From Cephalotrichum gorgonifer (lineage: Eukaryota; Ascomycota; Sordariomycetes; Microascales; Microascaceae), in assembly GCA_900312665.1 (NCBI GenBank), contig ONZQ02000003.1, forward strand, positions 1,891,823-1,955,822: a stretch of DNA of 64,000 nucleotides, read 5' to 3'. The translations under genes and the position numbers were made by a program. This document shows positions 24,054 through 35,300 of this stretch, piece after piece (within the stretch, counting starts at the first letter, position 1; every line of letters starts with the position of its first letter). Below the pieces are notes generated by a model, which had not been told where the DNA came from, ran no database searches, and saw only the letters and a program-made list of their open reading frames with translations.

Positions 24054-25068
24054 TGCGATAGACAAGGCTCGGAGGTCATTTGGTGTGACGCTAGTTGTTG
24101 AATGCGCGCGCGGTGGTTCGGCTCGGAGATTTGTTGAGGTACCGGCGAATGCGCAACTCGTCGTGGCTTGAAATACCGTGGAGGCGTCGAATGAATGATC
24201 TTATAGTTTCTGCAGAAGAAATAGCGCGATAATAAAACAAGAAGTTAAAGTCGAGAGGAGGCCAAGTTGCCAACAGGCATCAACTAAGCTACCTGTCTTC
24301 GGACAAGGTTAAAGTAAGCTGAGAGCTACGGTGAGTGTCGACTCCCGAAGGCGCTGCCCAAGAGGCCGTTCTTGAGGCGCAACGAAAAGGCGATAAAATA
24401 CTCATAAAAAGCGACACTAGCATCGCTACTCGGGAATCCCCATATCTGACGTGAGGGTCTCCGGTATTGTGTCCGTTTGCTGATTTGAAACACAGGCGGC
24501 TGCGCTTGTGATTCTTTGTCTCGGGCGGTCGTCGGGGGGTGACGACCCAGGAGTGACAATGTGACAACTAACTTGTGGCGGTGCGGGAGTCACGTGACAC
24601 GAAGACAACCAGAAAGGACTCCTCAGAGGGTGATGTCATTGGACGTGAGGTGGGACAGGCGGGGGTCAACAGCTGGCTCCACTGTGGCTTGACTGTCCTT
24701 GGCTGCCGCTGGTTATGCAACCTCCCCTGGTACCTCCCAAGGTCATCCCGTTTCCTGGCAGATGACGAGCACAGCTTAAAGTCCGCACAGCTCAAAGTTT
24801 CGCAGCTGGCCTCCAGGGAAATAAGAGTGTCCAGGTGAAACTATTCAACCAAATTTTGCTTTCACCCCATCCCATCCTACGTATACCCCCACAGGCCCTT
24901 GGAGCTCCTGTCAAGCATCCACTCTCGTTGACAAACGCGACACTCTCGCTAGCTACATCCGCCCATATCTCTCTTCCTAGACGAGATAACCACGACCGCC
25001 GACCGCCGACTTCCACCTTCCGCCATCCGCCTCCCACCTTCCCCGCCACCACGAAACCATCCTTCAAG
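24054..25068. promoter_or_regulatory. Shared upstream region of NIPA-like gene and VMA4
   Basis: About 1 kb between two divergent starts without a coding frame of its own. It holds the GTCACGTGAC palindrome described separately. The pyrimidine-rich stretch before 25069 looks like the VMA4 leader. Confidence 0.5.
24589..24598. promoter_or_regulatory. Perfect E-box palindrome GTCACGTGAC
   Basis: The 10-mer matches the consensus bound by bHLH proteins of the Cbf1 type (RTCACRTG) and is identical to the mammalian CLEAR element of lysosomal genes. It lies 471 bp before the V-ATPase subunit E start and 536 bp before the NIPA-like start. Function here is inferred from position only. Confidence 0.5.
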
Positions 25069-26017
25069 ATGTCGGCCGCTACTGCTTCCGGACCTCTGTC
25101 CGACAGCCAGGTACATTATCTCTAGCCCCCCCGCCCGTCCACCGTATCCCAAGCTCCCGGCATCTTCCCTCGAACCCCCATATCGAACCATCTCCGATCC
25201 ATCTCGCCTACCCGGAAAAGCAACATCATCCCCCAAACTATATAATTACAATGTCTAAATCTGATTACGAGGTACAGGTTGGCTCCGAGTTGCGTAAGAT
25301 GGCCGAGTTCATCCTCCAAGAGGCCCGCGAGAAGGCGCGGGAGATCATGACCCGTGCCGACGAGGAGGCCGAGAAGGAGAAGACCGCCATCATCCGCTCC
25401 GAGAAGGCCGCCATCGAGGCCGAGTACGCCAAGAAGTACAAGGAGCTCGAGAGGTCTCGCGAGGTCGCCAAGTCCCGCGCGCGCCGCAAGGCCCGCTTCG
25501 CGGTCGGGTTCGAGAAGGAGCGCATCGTGAACGGGGTGTTCGACCTGGCCCAGTCGCGGCTGGGCGAGCTGAGCGCCGATAAGGACGAGTACCGGAAAAC
25601 GCTGAAGAACCTGATCCTGCAGGGGCTTTACAGGTACAACAAGAAGTGCCTGGTGCAGGTGAGGCCGCAGGATGTCGAGATTGCGAAGGGGGCTATCGAG
25701 GCTGCGGCGAAGGAATACAAGGAGAAGGTCGGGAAGGATATCGATGTCTCCTTGGACGAGTCTACCCAGCTGCCTAAGGACAGGTGAGTCCCCATTCCCT
25801 CTCCCCCTCACTGTGAACTTCCCATCGGCTTGGCTTCAGTAGACTAATGCGGGAGGGGCTTTCTAGCGCTGGTGGTGCGACTATCACCTGCCAAGACGGC
25901 AAGGTCTGGCTGGTCAATACTTTCGAGCGTAGGCTCGAGTTGCAAAAGGAAGAGGCCATGCCCCAGGTGGTGGAGACACTCTTTGGGAAGAACCCCAACC
26001 GCAAGTTCGATAGTTAG
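25069..26017 (+). CDS. VMA4: V-type proton ATPase subunit E
   Basis: Three exons, 25069-25110 (MSAATASGPLSDSQ), 25278-25783 and 25867-26017; 232 residues, the normal family length (about 226-233). Exon 2 continues VGSELRKMAEFILQEAREKAREI, the conserved start of the subunit E coiled coil, then a long Lys/Glu-rich helix. The end includes KNPNRKFDS. Subunit E pairs with subunit G to form peripheral stalks that hold V1 against the V0 a-subunit, so the enzyme can acidify vacuoles. An ATG at 25251 lies inside the first intron and would replace the conserved N-terminus, so 25069 is preferred. Introns are 167 and 83 bp; the second junction splits an AGC codon. Confidence 0.95.
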
Positions 26018-26083
26018 AGCGAGCGAGGTTGCATCTACTTTTTTTCTCTCTCCCTTAGGTGGTGCTAGTTTCCCATTGACTTA

Positions 26084-26195
26084 ATGGAAGGAACTATGAG
26101 ATTTACGAGCGACTGGCTGTCAGCGGGTCTCTTACTTTCCCGTCATATTTGGATGGAACTATAAGATATCGAGCGACTACTAGCGGTTCTCTTAT
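26084..26195. repeat. Imperfect tandem duplication downstream of VMA4
   Basis: Unit A at 26084-26135 and unit B at 26153-26195 share GGAACTAT-AGAT, CGAGCGACT, AGCGG and TCTCTTA in the same order, with small indels. It lies in or just after the VMA4 3' untranslated region. Confidence 0.75.
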
Positions 26196-26538
26196 ATCAT
26201 TATCTCTCAGCGGCGGGGTTGTGTTTCGATGGTTAAGATGGGTTAAATGTAATCGATATACTTGATTACGATGGATTCCAGATTTCTGTTTCGTCATTAG
26301 ATTGGTGGGACAGCTGCATGTGATGATGCATCCATCCTTGTTTTGCTAGTTGCTAAATCGAGCCTGAACTCCTACTTCGTAACCGAAACTCCTGTAGTCC
26401 TCCGTCATGAATCGTAATAGCTACCCCCAGCACAAGCTGGTGTTCTCATTATCCGTACGCCTTTTCCATATTCAGGTAGACCTTCTTTTCCGGAGAGGTC
26501 CGTGGGTAAGCCGGCAGCCCGCGGCCCCAACCCGTCCC

Positions 26539-28626
26539 TCATACACTAGTCATTTCGCCAGATCCGCCCTGCCGACTCTGCAGGAACCTCTTCATGAGAT
26601 TCTGCTGCTGGGGCAGGTGCACGTCCACCGCGGGTCGATCAGACAGGTCGTAGATACTAATCTTGGGCTTCGGCTTTGTGCGAACGGAGTGCGCCAGCCT
26701 CTTGGCCACCCAGTCCATGACCATCTTGGCCTCCATGGGGAGGATGGACTTCATCCCCGTGTCGTTGATGCTCCGGCTCATTTGTGCCAGCGTCGTGGTG
26801 ATTCTATCGACCTCGGCGTCAAAGGCGGCCGCCGGCGCGTCGGCGGACTGCAGAAGCGGGTCGTCCGGATCAGGGATGGACCCTGCGCCGACGGCGATAT
26901 CAAGGAGGAGGAGGAGGGCGCGGAGGGAGGCGTAGTCCGTATCAGACCTGATCTTAAACCTGGTACTCTGTAGGTGTACCGCAATGTCTCGCAGTTCAAA
27001 GGCGCTATCAGGGGGGCGCCCGGCGAGGGATAGGTCGTCGAAGAAGAAGACGGTGGCCATCCGCCGTCTCAAATCGTGCATCTCCTCTGTGGATGTGGGG
27101 AGGAACTTGAGAGAGCGCAGTCGCAGTGGGGGGTACGGGAACGCGCTGTACACCCAAACCGTGATCTGTTCACGATGTTAGAATAGTTGATCAGACAAAA
27201 AAGGAATGTGAACAAAANNNNNNNNNNNNNNNNNNNNGGGGGGAATGTGAAAACTCACTGCAGTGTCCCACTGGGATGATGGGAAGCTGGAAAGTATGGC
27301 GAGAAGCAACTTGCGGCAGCGGAGCAAGACTTGAGAGTCGTGTAGGAGCTCAGGGTCGACAGACATAGCCAGCACCGTCTGGATGCAGTAGTACATGCCA
27401 TCAGCCTCTAGTTTTCTCGACGATGCTAGGACTTCGAGGACTTCGAGGACGGAGCATAGGCAGCCCCAATGACGCTGGTAGTGACCCTCTCTAGGGACAC
27501 CGGTCGTTTCAAGCCGCTTGTTGCCGTCTCCGAGAAAGGTTCGGATATCTCCAGACGCACCGAGGCGCATAAACAGCCCCTCTAGATAGCTGGGGGTAAT
27601 CTGACCGCGCACACTGCTCGAAGGATGGAGACACATGATGCGGCACATCTCGTCTCGTCGTAGGGCAGATTTCTCAACGCACACTTCATCCATCATCCAC
27701 AAGAAGAGCTCGTCGGGGAGCGTATCCTTCCTGAGCTTCAGCGAGAAGTTGAGGAGCCTGAGGCTAAGCTCCTGCGGGCTCCCGACACTCGATTCCTCGC
27801 CGCAGATATCCTCTACCGCTCTTGCCGGAAATACATATCGGTTACGCTCAACAGGATCGTCCATGGTCGGCCGGAAGAAATACCACCCCTGCTTCATGGC
27901 GGAACTCTCGGTCCTCTCGACCGCCCTGACAACCTTGTCAAGCCGATTATCGTGCTCGTCCTCCACAGTATCTATGAGGGTTGTACGGAGCGAGTCGCCC
28001 TCTAGTCTCTTATTGGTGGGGCGGCCAGTACCGTTCTCCCGGGCCGCCTGTAGGCGCTTGTAGGTCTCCTGGGTCGAGGAATCTTTCTTCGCGTCCTTCA
28101 GTAGGTCATCCATCGCGAAGTGTCGGACTACCCGCGGCTGGATCGTCAGCGGGGACGAGAATAAGCTCTCGGGTCTCCTGTCTGGGGTGGAGAACTGGGT
28201 CATGTTCACGCGATTTGCGGAGGGAGTCGACGGGCCTGCTCGGGGAGCAAGCAACGCATCTAGAGGCTCGAATTCGTCCGACTCGTCGTCGTCGCTAGCA
28301 GCGATCTCGGCATCCCTGCTCACGGGCTGTCGGGGTTCAGGTTTCGCCATGGGAAAAGACTGGAGAGAGGAGCTGGCGCTCGGCGACCTTGTGCCATCGC
28401 AGGCAACTCCGTCGTGGGGCGACGAGCTTGGGCCTTGGAAGTCGAATGATTCCGGAGGGGTGGGGGTGACGACGCCTAGGGGGCTCAGGGATGACCCTAC
28501 AGAGCTGGTACGACTGGGGGTTCGAGGTCGGTCTATGGCAGGGGAGGGAGTTTGCTTGGGTGCGAAGTAGTTAAGGATGCTACCTGCACCTGACCTGGTA
28601 GCGACTTTTTTTCTGGGCACCACCAT
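26539..28626 (-). CDS. CANIN-domain-like protein, possible SMC5/6 partner
   Basis: Two exons on the minus strand, 28626-27259 and 27165-26539, phase 0 at GTGAGT/CAG; 664 residues. The N-terminal third is disordered, with Ser/Pro-rich text and an acidic patch (ASDDDESDEFEPLDALL). It begins with SILNYF at residues 16-21, resembling a PCNA-interaction box that lacks the leading Gln. After residue 160 the protein becomes ordered and helical (MKQGWYFFRPTMDDPVERN, then a long helical region to the end). This layout recalls the fungal proteins with the 'coiled-coil SMC6 and NSE5 interacting' (CANIN) domain, related to vertebrate SLF2, which recruit SMC5/6 to damaged DNA. That family call is from memory of overall pattern and is tentative. 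The intron contains an assembly gap, so its length is unknown. Confidence 0.6.
27218..27237. other. Assembly gap (20 N) inside an intron
   Basis: Twenty N followed by a G run. It lies within the intron of the CANIN-like gene, so the protein model is not interrupted if the gap holds only intron. Confidence 0.95.
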
Positions 28627-31600
28627 GACAGGGAGGACTGGAGGATGCGGGCCGGACTGGCCAGGTTAAGTAAAAGGGCCGGGAGGCGGGCGGAGGGGCC
28701 AATATAGGGAGCCCAGGGGTTACGGTTAGTATGTCGGAGGGCGTAGTAAAACGGGAATGGGCGGTAATAAGCAATGTACACGGGCGGAGGTGAAGTCGGC
28801 TTTCCGAGGTGAAGCTGGATGGTGGGATATTCGCAAGCGCAGCCTTACGGGAAGGTAGCGACGCGTAAAGTGGGACACTTGCCACTGGCAGACGCGGTGG
28901 GACAGGTGACGCGGGGTCAAATTGGGAATTACGCTTGGGACGAAGATTACATAATGATGTGCGGACCCTGTACCAGAATGCCACAGCAGCCCAAGCTAGG
29001 ATCATGGTGCATGGCGGAGGGACTGTCCCTTCTGGCCGAGCTGATATAACTGTCTTGCTCAAGTAACCATACTCTAGAAGACTCGCATCGTGTGGCGGCC
29101 GGCGTAACAGCATCCAGAATTCCGCTGTCTGTATGAAGAACGCCTGGCCTTCTCTCATTGTAGCCTCTCAGCTTCGGGTCGTGTGGGAAGGGGATAAACC
29201 GTCCATCGACGACCTGTACTACTTAGACTCGAAGCCAATTTCCAAGAAATGCGCTAACGGGTATTATGCCAATGCGCCGCATCGCTCCGGAATTCCCGGG
29301 TCGCCACTTGGGGCTTGCAGTCATCCCTCCGTGAAACGCGATTCAAACCGACCTTGACCTCCAGATTCACGGGGAGCAATATGGGTGATGCTCCGGCACT
29401 GCATGAAACATGAAACGGCGGAAGCAATATTTCTTTTCCCGTTTTGTCTCTCGGGCAGGATTGAACCAGTTCATCCCTCTTGTCGCCAGCCACTTCGCCG
29501 CGTTGGCTTGTGTACTCGTACTCCTAGTAAATGACAATAGCCTTGAAGTTGAAGAATTGGGGCCGGGTACTAATAATATTAGTACTCGTACTTGTCCGTA
29601 CTCGTAGACTATACGGCGCGAAGACGTCATCACGTCTCGTTACAGATATTTTTCCGACGGGCAGGCCGGATAGAAGTTAATCCCCCCCCCCTCTTCCTCC
29701 CGCCCACCTTACCCTTGCCCCTTAACCTTTGGCTCATACCCGGTCTGCTCGGACCGCGATTAGTCCAGTGATGGCCGGGCTCGTGACATTCGAGGGTTCG
29801 CGGGTGGAGCACGGAGCACCGAGAAAAGTGTGCGATAGTTGTGGGTCTGTCCGTGGCTTGACGCCACCTGGCGGACACGGGTATTCGGGGGCTCGGGTTC
29901 TTGAAGTTTCCATCGTTCAATTTAGGTGGGAGATTAAATTACAGTTGGAGTTCGCCAAGCAAGATCGGTAGCGGGATCTATGATACTCCGTCCTACAGAC
30001 CTAGACCTGCCCGAGTCCGTCCTTGTTTGTGAAGTGCGGGCCGAAGTATTCTCTACATGGCGCTAGTAAAATACTACTACCATGCATGTGCTCGTATACG
30101 AGTACTCCGTACGAATCGTATCCGTAATCCTCGTACCTAAACGTGGAAGTTACCCCTGATTCCCAAAGACCCCTGCGCGCGAATTAGCTGTCCATAACTC
30201 ATCCTGAGTAGGTGGCCCTGGGCCGTGTTGTCGGTGGTTGACCCTGCCAAGAGCCTATTCGAGCACCCAAATAGATCCTCCCAACCCGTTTCGAATCCTG
30301 TCGCTGGGGATAGCATTACGTGCAAGCGTAAGCCTCATCTTATCTCCCGTCGTCGTGCGTGGATACAAGTACGGGGAGAGGATGCTTATTATCACGACGA
30401 GGTCATTGATTACTAGAGTGCGTATTGGCAAGATTTGTGTTTTTTGCGCCGGCTTACTTGCAAGTAACTATTCCAGGTAGGTAATACGACGAGTACGAGT
30501 GCGGACAGCCAGCTCTTACAAGTACTGGAAAGCGAAGTGCAATCCGAGCTGCCCAATGAGACATCATCTCGCAACGAGAAAAACACCCAGAGTTAAAAAT
30601 AAAAGACAAGATGAGAGATCAGCCTTAAACGAAGCCTTAAACGAGACCTTTCGGTTTAGTCAAAAGTTGGGCGGTGATCACCAGACAGACAAGTAAGCAC
30701 CGCACGCACGACGCCTCGTCAGGGCGCAAGGCAAACCCTAGACCTACACGTAATCTCAATCCGAACTACCCTACCTGCCAGGAGTCTCACGATAGCTTGC
30801 CAATCACTCTCACTCTAGCCAGGAACCACCAAAGTTTGCCGAAGTATCAGCAAAGGATAATCAATAAGCTATTGTCAGTGCCGATCAATGATCAAGGTGG
30901 GTAACAGACGATCAGTACAAGTAATGGCATTCGTGAAGTAACCGGTTGCCATGCCCAAGCACTCTCATATTATTACGAGTAGACATTCAAGGTGGATCAA
31001 TGCCACAGACATGAGCAGCTTCCGCAACTGGGTGGCGGGCGGTGCCGTGGGAGTCAACGCCTTCCATCCTCCACCTCCGCCATCCACCATGACGTTTGGA
31101 GGATGGCACCAGCCACCATGAGACTCCACATGCGCCGTCGCCCTCGCCGCCGTTCGGGGATAGCACGGCCAAAGCCAGCCATAGGAGCGAGCATTAATAA
31201 TGGTGTATTAAAGTACGCCGATCCTCCTACAATTATCGCTGTCTCGAGGAGGTACTCGTACAAATACAGTGTTCCTGGGCCATCGGCTACCAGTGGCTGT
31301 GTGTATCAACCATACCCTTGCCACTATTATTATATCCACCAAGTACAAAGTAAAAGGGGCGAAGGGGTCAATTCGACAATTATCTTGGCTTGTACCACGT
31401 TGAGGTCGAGTGTCCTCTTCTCGAATCCCATGCCCCGAAGCGGCCGTGCCGTGAGATTTAAACAACCATCCAAGTCCCAAATTGGTGCTGTACGAGTAAT
31501 AATGCGGGTCAATCGCGGTCTACCTATCTGCATCATCTCCTGTGCATTGTGAGTCTTGGTACCTTGGTACAATACGAGTAGTGGATTGGTGGAGATCCTC

Positions 31601-32314
31601 CCGCCCCTCAGCTTAGTCCCAAGTACATCTGTCCGTTCCCCCTGCTAAGGTACCACCGTTTTCACTAACGCCCCCCGACGCCGTCTCCCCAAAATCTCTC
31701 CCACCGCTTCCCCGGAAGACCCGGGCTTTCTTTTGGCTAACCTTCGTTTTCGATCTTCCGCCCTCGCACCCTTCGTCCATACTCGGGCTATGCTAAGCAT
31801 CAGGGAGTGGCGGCTTGCGATATACCCCGTTTAATGGAATGCTTGGACTCGTAGCTGAGCCCATCACAACCTAATTCTTTAATTTCTCCACCTCCACCCT
31901 CCACCTCCGCCCTTTCTAAAAGCCGCGACCACGCGCCAAACTCATTCTATCCCTTCTTGGTGTTTCTCCCCCCCAACGGCCACTTTCTTTGTGTGTAGAT
32001 ACGACTTGCGTCAATCCTTCGAGAGCGAACGGGAATCGATTCCCCCCTTCCCCTTTGGCGAACTCCTCCCGACTACCCCTTGGCGACGGATGTGTCGGCC
32101 CCCGACGAGGAGCACCATCGAGACGTGTCACGACGATTCGACCCCGACCGAGACAATACTGGCGCGAACCGCTGGATTCTTCGGGCTGTAGCCCACCACC
32201 TCTCTCTCTGAGGCACACCAACCTCGACAAAGGCGTCGGCGAGTCTGCCCCAAGGCCCTCCCCCCCACTACCCCTCGGCCTCGAAGGACGTTTACCCCTT
32301 GCCACTCCGGAACG
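28627..32314. other. Divergent intergenic region with palindromic words; flippase leader at the end
   Basis: No gene recognised in 3.7 kb. GTAC-type words cluster at 29.5-31.6 kb, including CTCGTATACGAG (30091-30102) next to GTACTCCGTAC (30102-30112). A perfect 12-bp tandem duplication (AGCCTTAAACGA, twice) is at 30621-30644. The pyrimidine-rich 31870-32314 stretch is the likely promoter and leader of the flippase gene. Confidence 0.5.
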
Positions 32315-35300
32315 ATGGCTATCAAGGGCACTGTCCTGAATCGGCTCCCTTTCCTCAGCAAAGAGCAAAAGAGCGCGTTGTCTGGCGAGAAGAAGAACCG
32401 AAGGATATCGGGCGCCGCCCCGTCACAAAATGGCGACGACGATGGACAATCGAGCGACGACACCAACGATAGGAGTCTTTTCTTCAACCTACCGTTACCA
32501 CCGGACCTTGTGGACGACGAATCCGGAGCCCCTATACAGGTGTTCGCCCGCAATAAGATTCGGACGGCAAAGTACACCCCCTTGTCATTTATACCGAAGA
32601 ACCTCTGGTTCCAGTTTCACAACGTCGCGAATATCTTCTTCCTGTTCACTGTGATCCTCGTCGTAAGTATACTTCCCCCTGCAGAGCCAATCTGGCTCTC
32701 GCCGGAGAACAAGGGCAGCCTCTTCTCTTGTTTCTCCCCCCAGTCTCTACTCTCCGGGGCCCGAGTTAACGCGATATTTCCCTAGTGCTTTCCGATATTT
32801 GGAGGTGTTAATCCTGGCCTCAATGCCGTACCTCTCATCGTCATTCTCACCATCACTGCTATCAAGGACGCCATTGAAGATTCTCGCCGCACAATATTGG
32901 ACGATGTTCTCAATAACGCCCCCGTCCATCGGTTACGAAACTGGACCAATGTTAATGTGGCGGAGGGTAACGTATCGACCTGGAGGAAGTTGAAGAAATG
33001 GACCTCCCATTCGTTCCGGAACCTATGGACGCTGATGCAGAGCGCGTGGTCCAAAAAGGCCAAGGAGGAGCGGGCGAGGTCGAAGGCACCACCAACAGTC
33101 GATCCCCGTATGTCGACCGAAACGCGCAGGAGTCGGAACCGCAACTCCATGGCGTCTCCGCGCTCCAACAGAGAGTCATTTTTCTCCGCAAGAGAAGATA
33201 TACAAATGACGCCCGTTCCCTCCCCCCTTCCTCCGCAGAGCGACGCCGAGGATGCTGAGGAGCGCGAACAGAAACGCGCATTGATGCTGAGGAAAATGCA
33301 GAAGGACCTGATTAACCACGACCGGCCCGCAACCCGGAAAGCTCGATTCCAACCCGATGCGTGGAAGAATGTCGTAGTCGGCGACTTCGTCCGGATATAC
33401 AACAACGACGAGCTGCCGGCAGATGTGGTGATCCTTTCCACCTCTGACGAGGAAGGCGGCTGCTTCGTCGAGACGAAAAACTTGGATGGCGAGACGAACC
33501 TCAAACCTCGACACGCCCCTCAGTGCGGCCGGACACTGAGACATGCCAGGGACTGCGAGCGCGCGGAGTTCCAGGTCGAGAGCGAAGGCCCTCACCCGAA
33601 CCTCTACAAGTATCACGGTGCCATAAAGTGGCGACAACGTCTACCGGATGATCCCTTTGGAGAGCCCGAGGAGATGACCGAGCCGATAACGATCGATAAC
33701 CTCCTCCTCCGAGGCTGTACCCTGCGTAATACGGAGTGGGTTTTGGGCGTCGTCGTGTTTACTGGCCACGATACCAAGATCATGATGAATGCTGGCGTCA
33801 CACCTAGCAAGAGGGCTAGAATCGCGCGGGAGCTGAACTTCAGCGTTATTTGCAACTTCATCGTCCTGCTCATGATCTGCCTCATTGCCGCCCTCGTCAA
33901 CGGGTTTACCTGGGGCAGCAAGGACAGCTCTCACACGTTCTTTGAATTCGGAACGATCGGCGGGAGCCCTGCCATGAGCGGGTTCATTACCTATTGGGCC
34001 GCCATCATCATGTATCAGAACTTGGTCCCCATCTCCCTCTACATCACTCTCGAGGCTGTTCGTGTTTTGCAGGCGATATTCATCTACAGTGACGTCGAGA
34101 TGTACTACGAGCCCATCGACCAACCATGCATTCCAAAGTCTTGGAACATCTCAGACGACGTCGGGCAGATCGAATACATCTTCTCCGACAAGACCGGCAC
34201 GCTGACCCAGAACGTCATGGAATTCAAGAAGGCCACGATCAACGGGCAGCCTTATGGCGAGGCCTACACAGAGGCACAGGCCGGCATGCAGAAGCGGTTG
34301 GGCGTGGACGTCGAGGCGGAAGGGGAGAAGGCTCGGAAGGACATCGCTGCGGCCAAAGTAAAGGCTCTCAAGGGGCTTCGGGCCATACACGAGAATCCAT
34401 TCCTACACGACGAAGATCTGACCTTCATCGCTCCGGACTTCGTTTCGGACCTTGCTGGCGAGACAACGCCCGAGCAGAAGCATGCCAACGAGCGATTTAT
34501 GCTGGCTTTGGCGCTCTGCCATAACGTCGTTGCCGAAAGGGCTCCGGGTGACCCTCCGAGGATGATTTTCAAGGCCCAGTCTCCCGACGAAGCAGCGCTT
34601 GTTGCGACGGCAAGGGATATGGGCTTCACGGTGCTGTCGGCAACGAGCGAGAAGGTTGAACTCAACGTTATGGGCGAGCACAGAACCTACAAGATCTTGA
34701 CTACTATCGAATTCGACTCGACCCGAAAGCGCATGAGCGTCATTGTACGGATGCCAGATGGGCAGATTGTCCTTTTCTGCAAAGGTGCCGACAGTATTAT
34801 TTACTCCAGGCTGAAGAAAGGGGAGCAGAAGGAGCTACGTCTGACTACGGCGGAACATCTTGAGATGTTTGCCCGCGAGGGGTTGCGAACACTATGCATT
34901 GCCGAGCGTACTCTATCCGAAAGCGAGTTTGTCATGTGGAGCCAGAAGTACGAAGCCGCCGCCGCGGCCATGGAGAACCGTGAGGAGAAGATGGAAGCCA
35001 TGGCCGACGTGATTGAGCAAGACCTAATGCTCATTGGAGGGACCGCTATCGAAGATCGTCTGCAAGACGGCGTACCCGACACCATCGAGCTACTGGGTAG
35101 GGCGGGTATCAAGCTTTGGGTGCTTACCGGCGACAAGGTGGAGACGGCCATCAACATCGGATTCTCCTGCAACCTGCTCAACAACGACTTGGAGCTCATC
35201 CACCTCAAAGTGGACGAGGATGACGATGTAGGTGACTCGGGTGACCATTTCGTCAGGGCACTCGAGAAGGAGCTGGACGAGCACCTCGCCACCTTTGGGA

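Noticed and set aside
25251..25277. ATG at 25251 as the start of V-ATPase subunit E
   Set aside because: It would replace the conserved LSDSQ start with intron-derived residues; splicing from 25069 restores the family N-terminus.
29440..29490. Possible minus-strand tRNA with a GGTTCAATCC-like loop
   Set aside because: The T-stem mismatches and no D-arm or acceptor stem was found.
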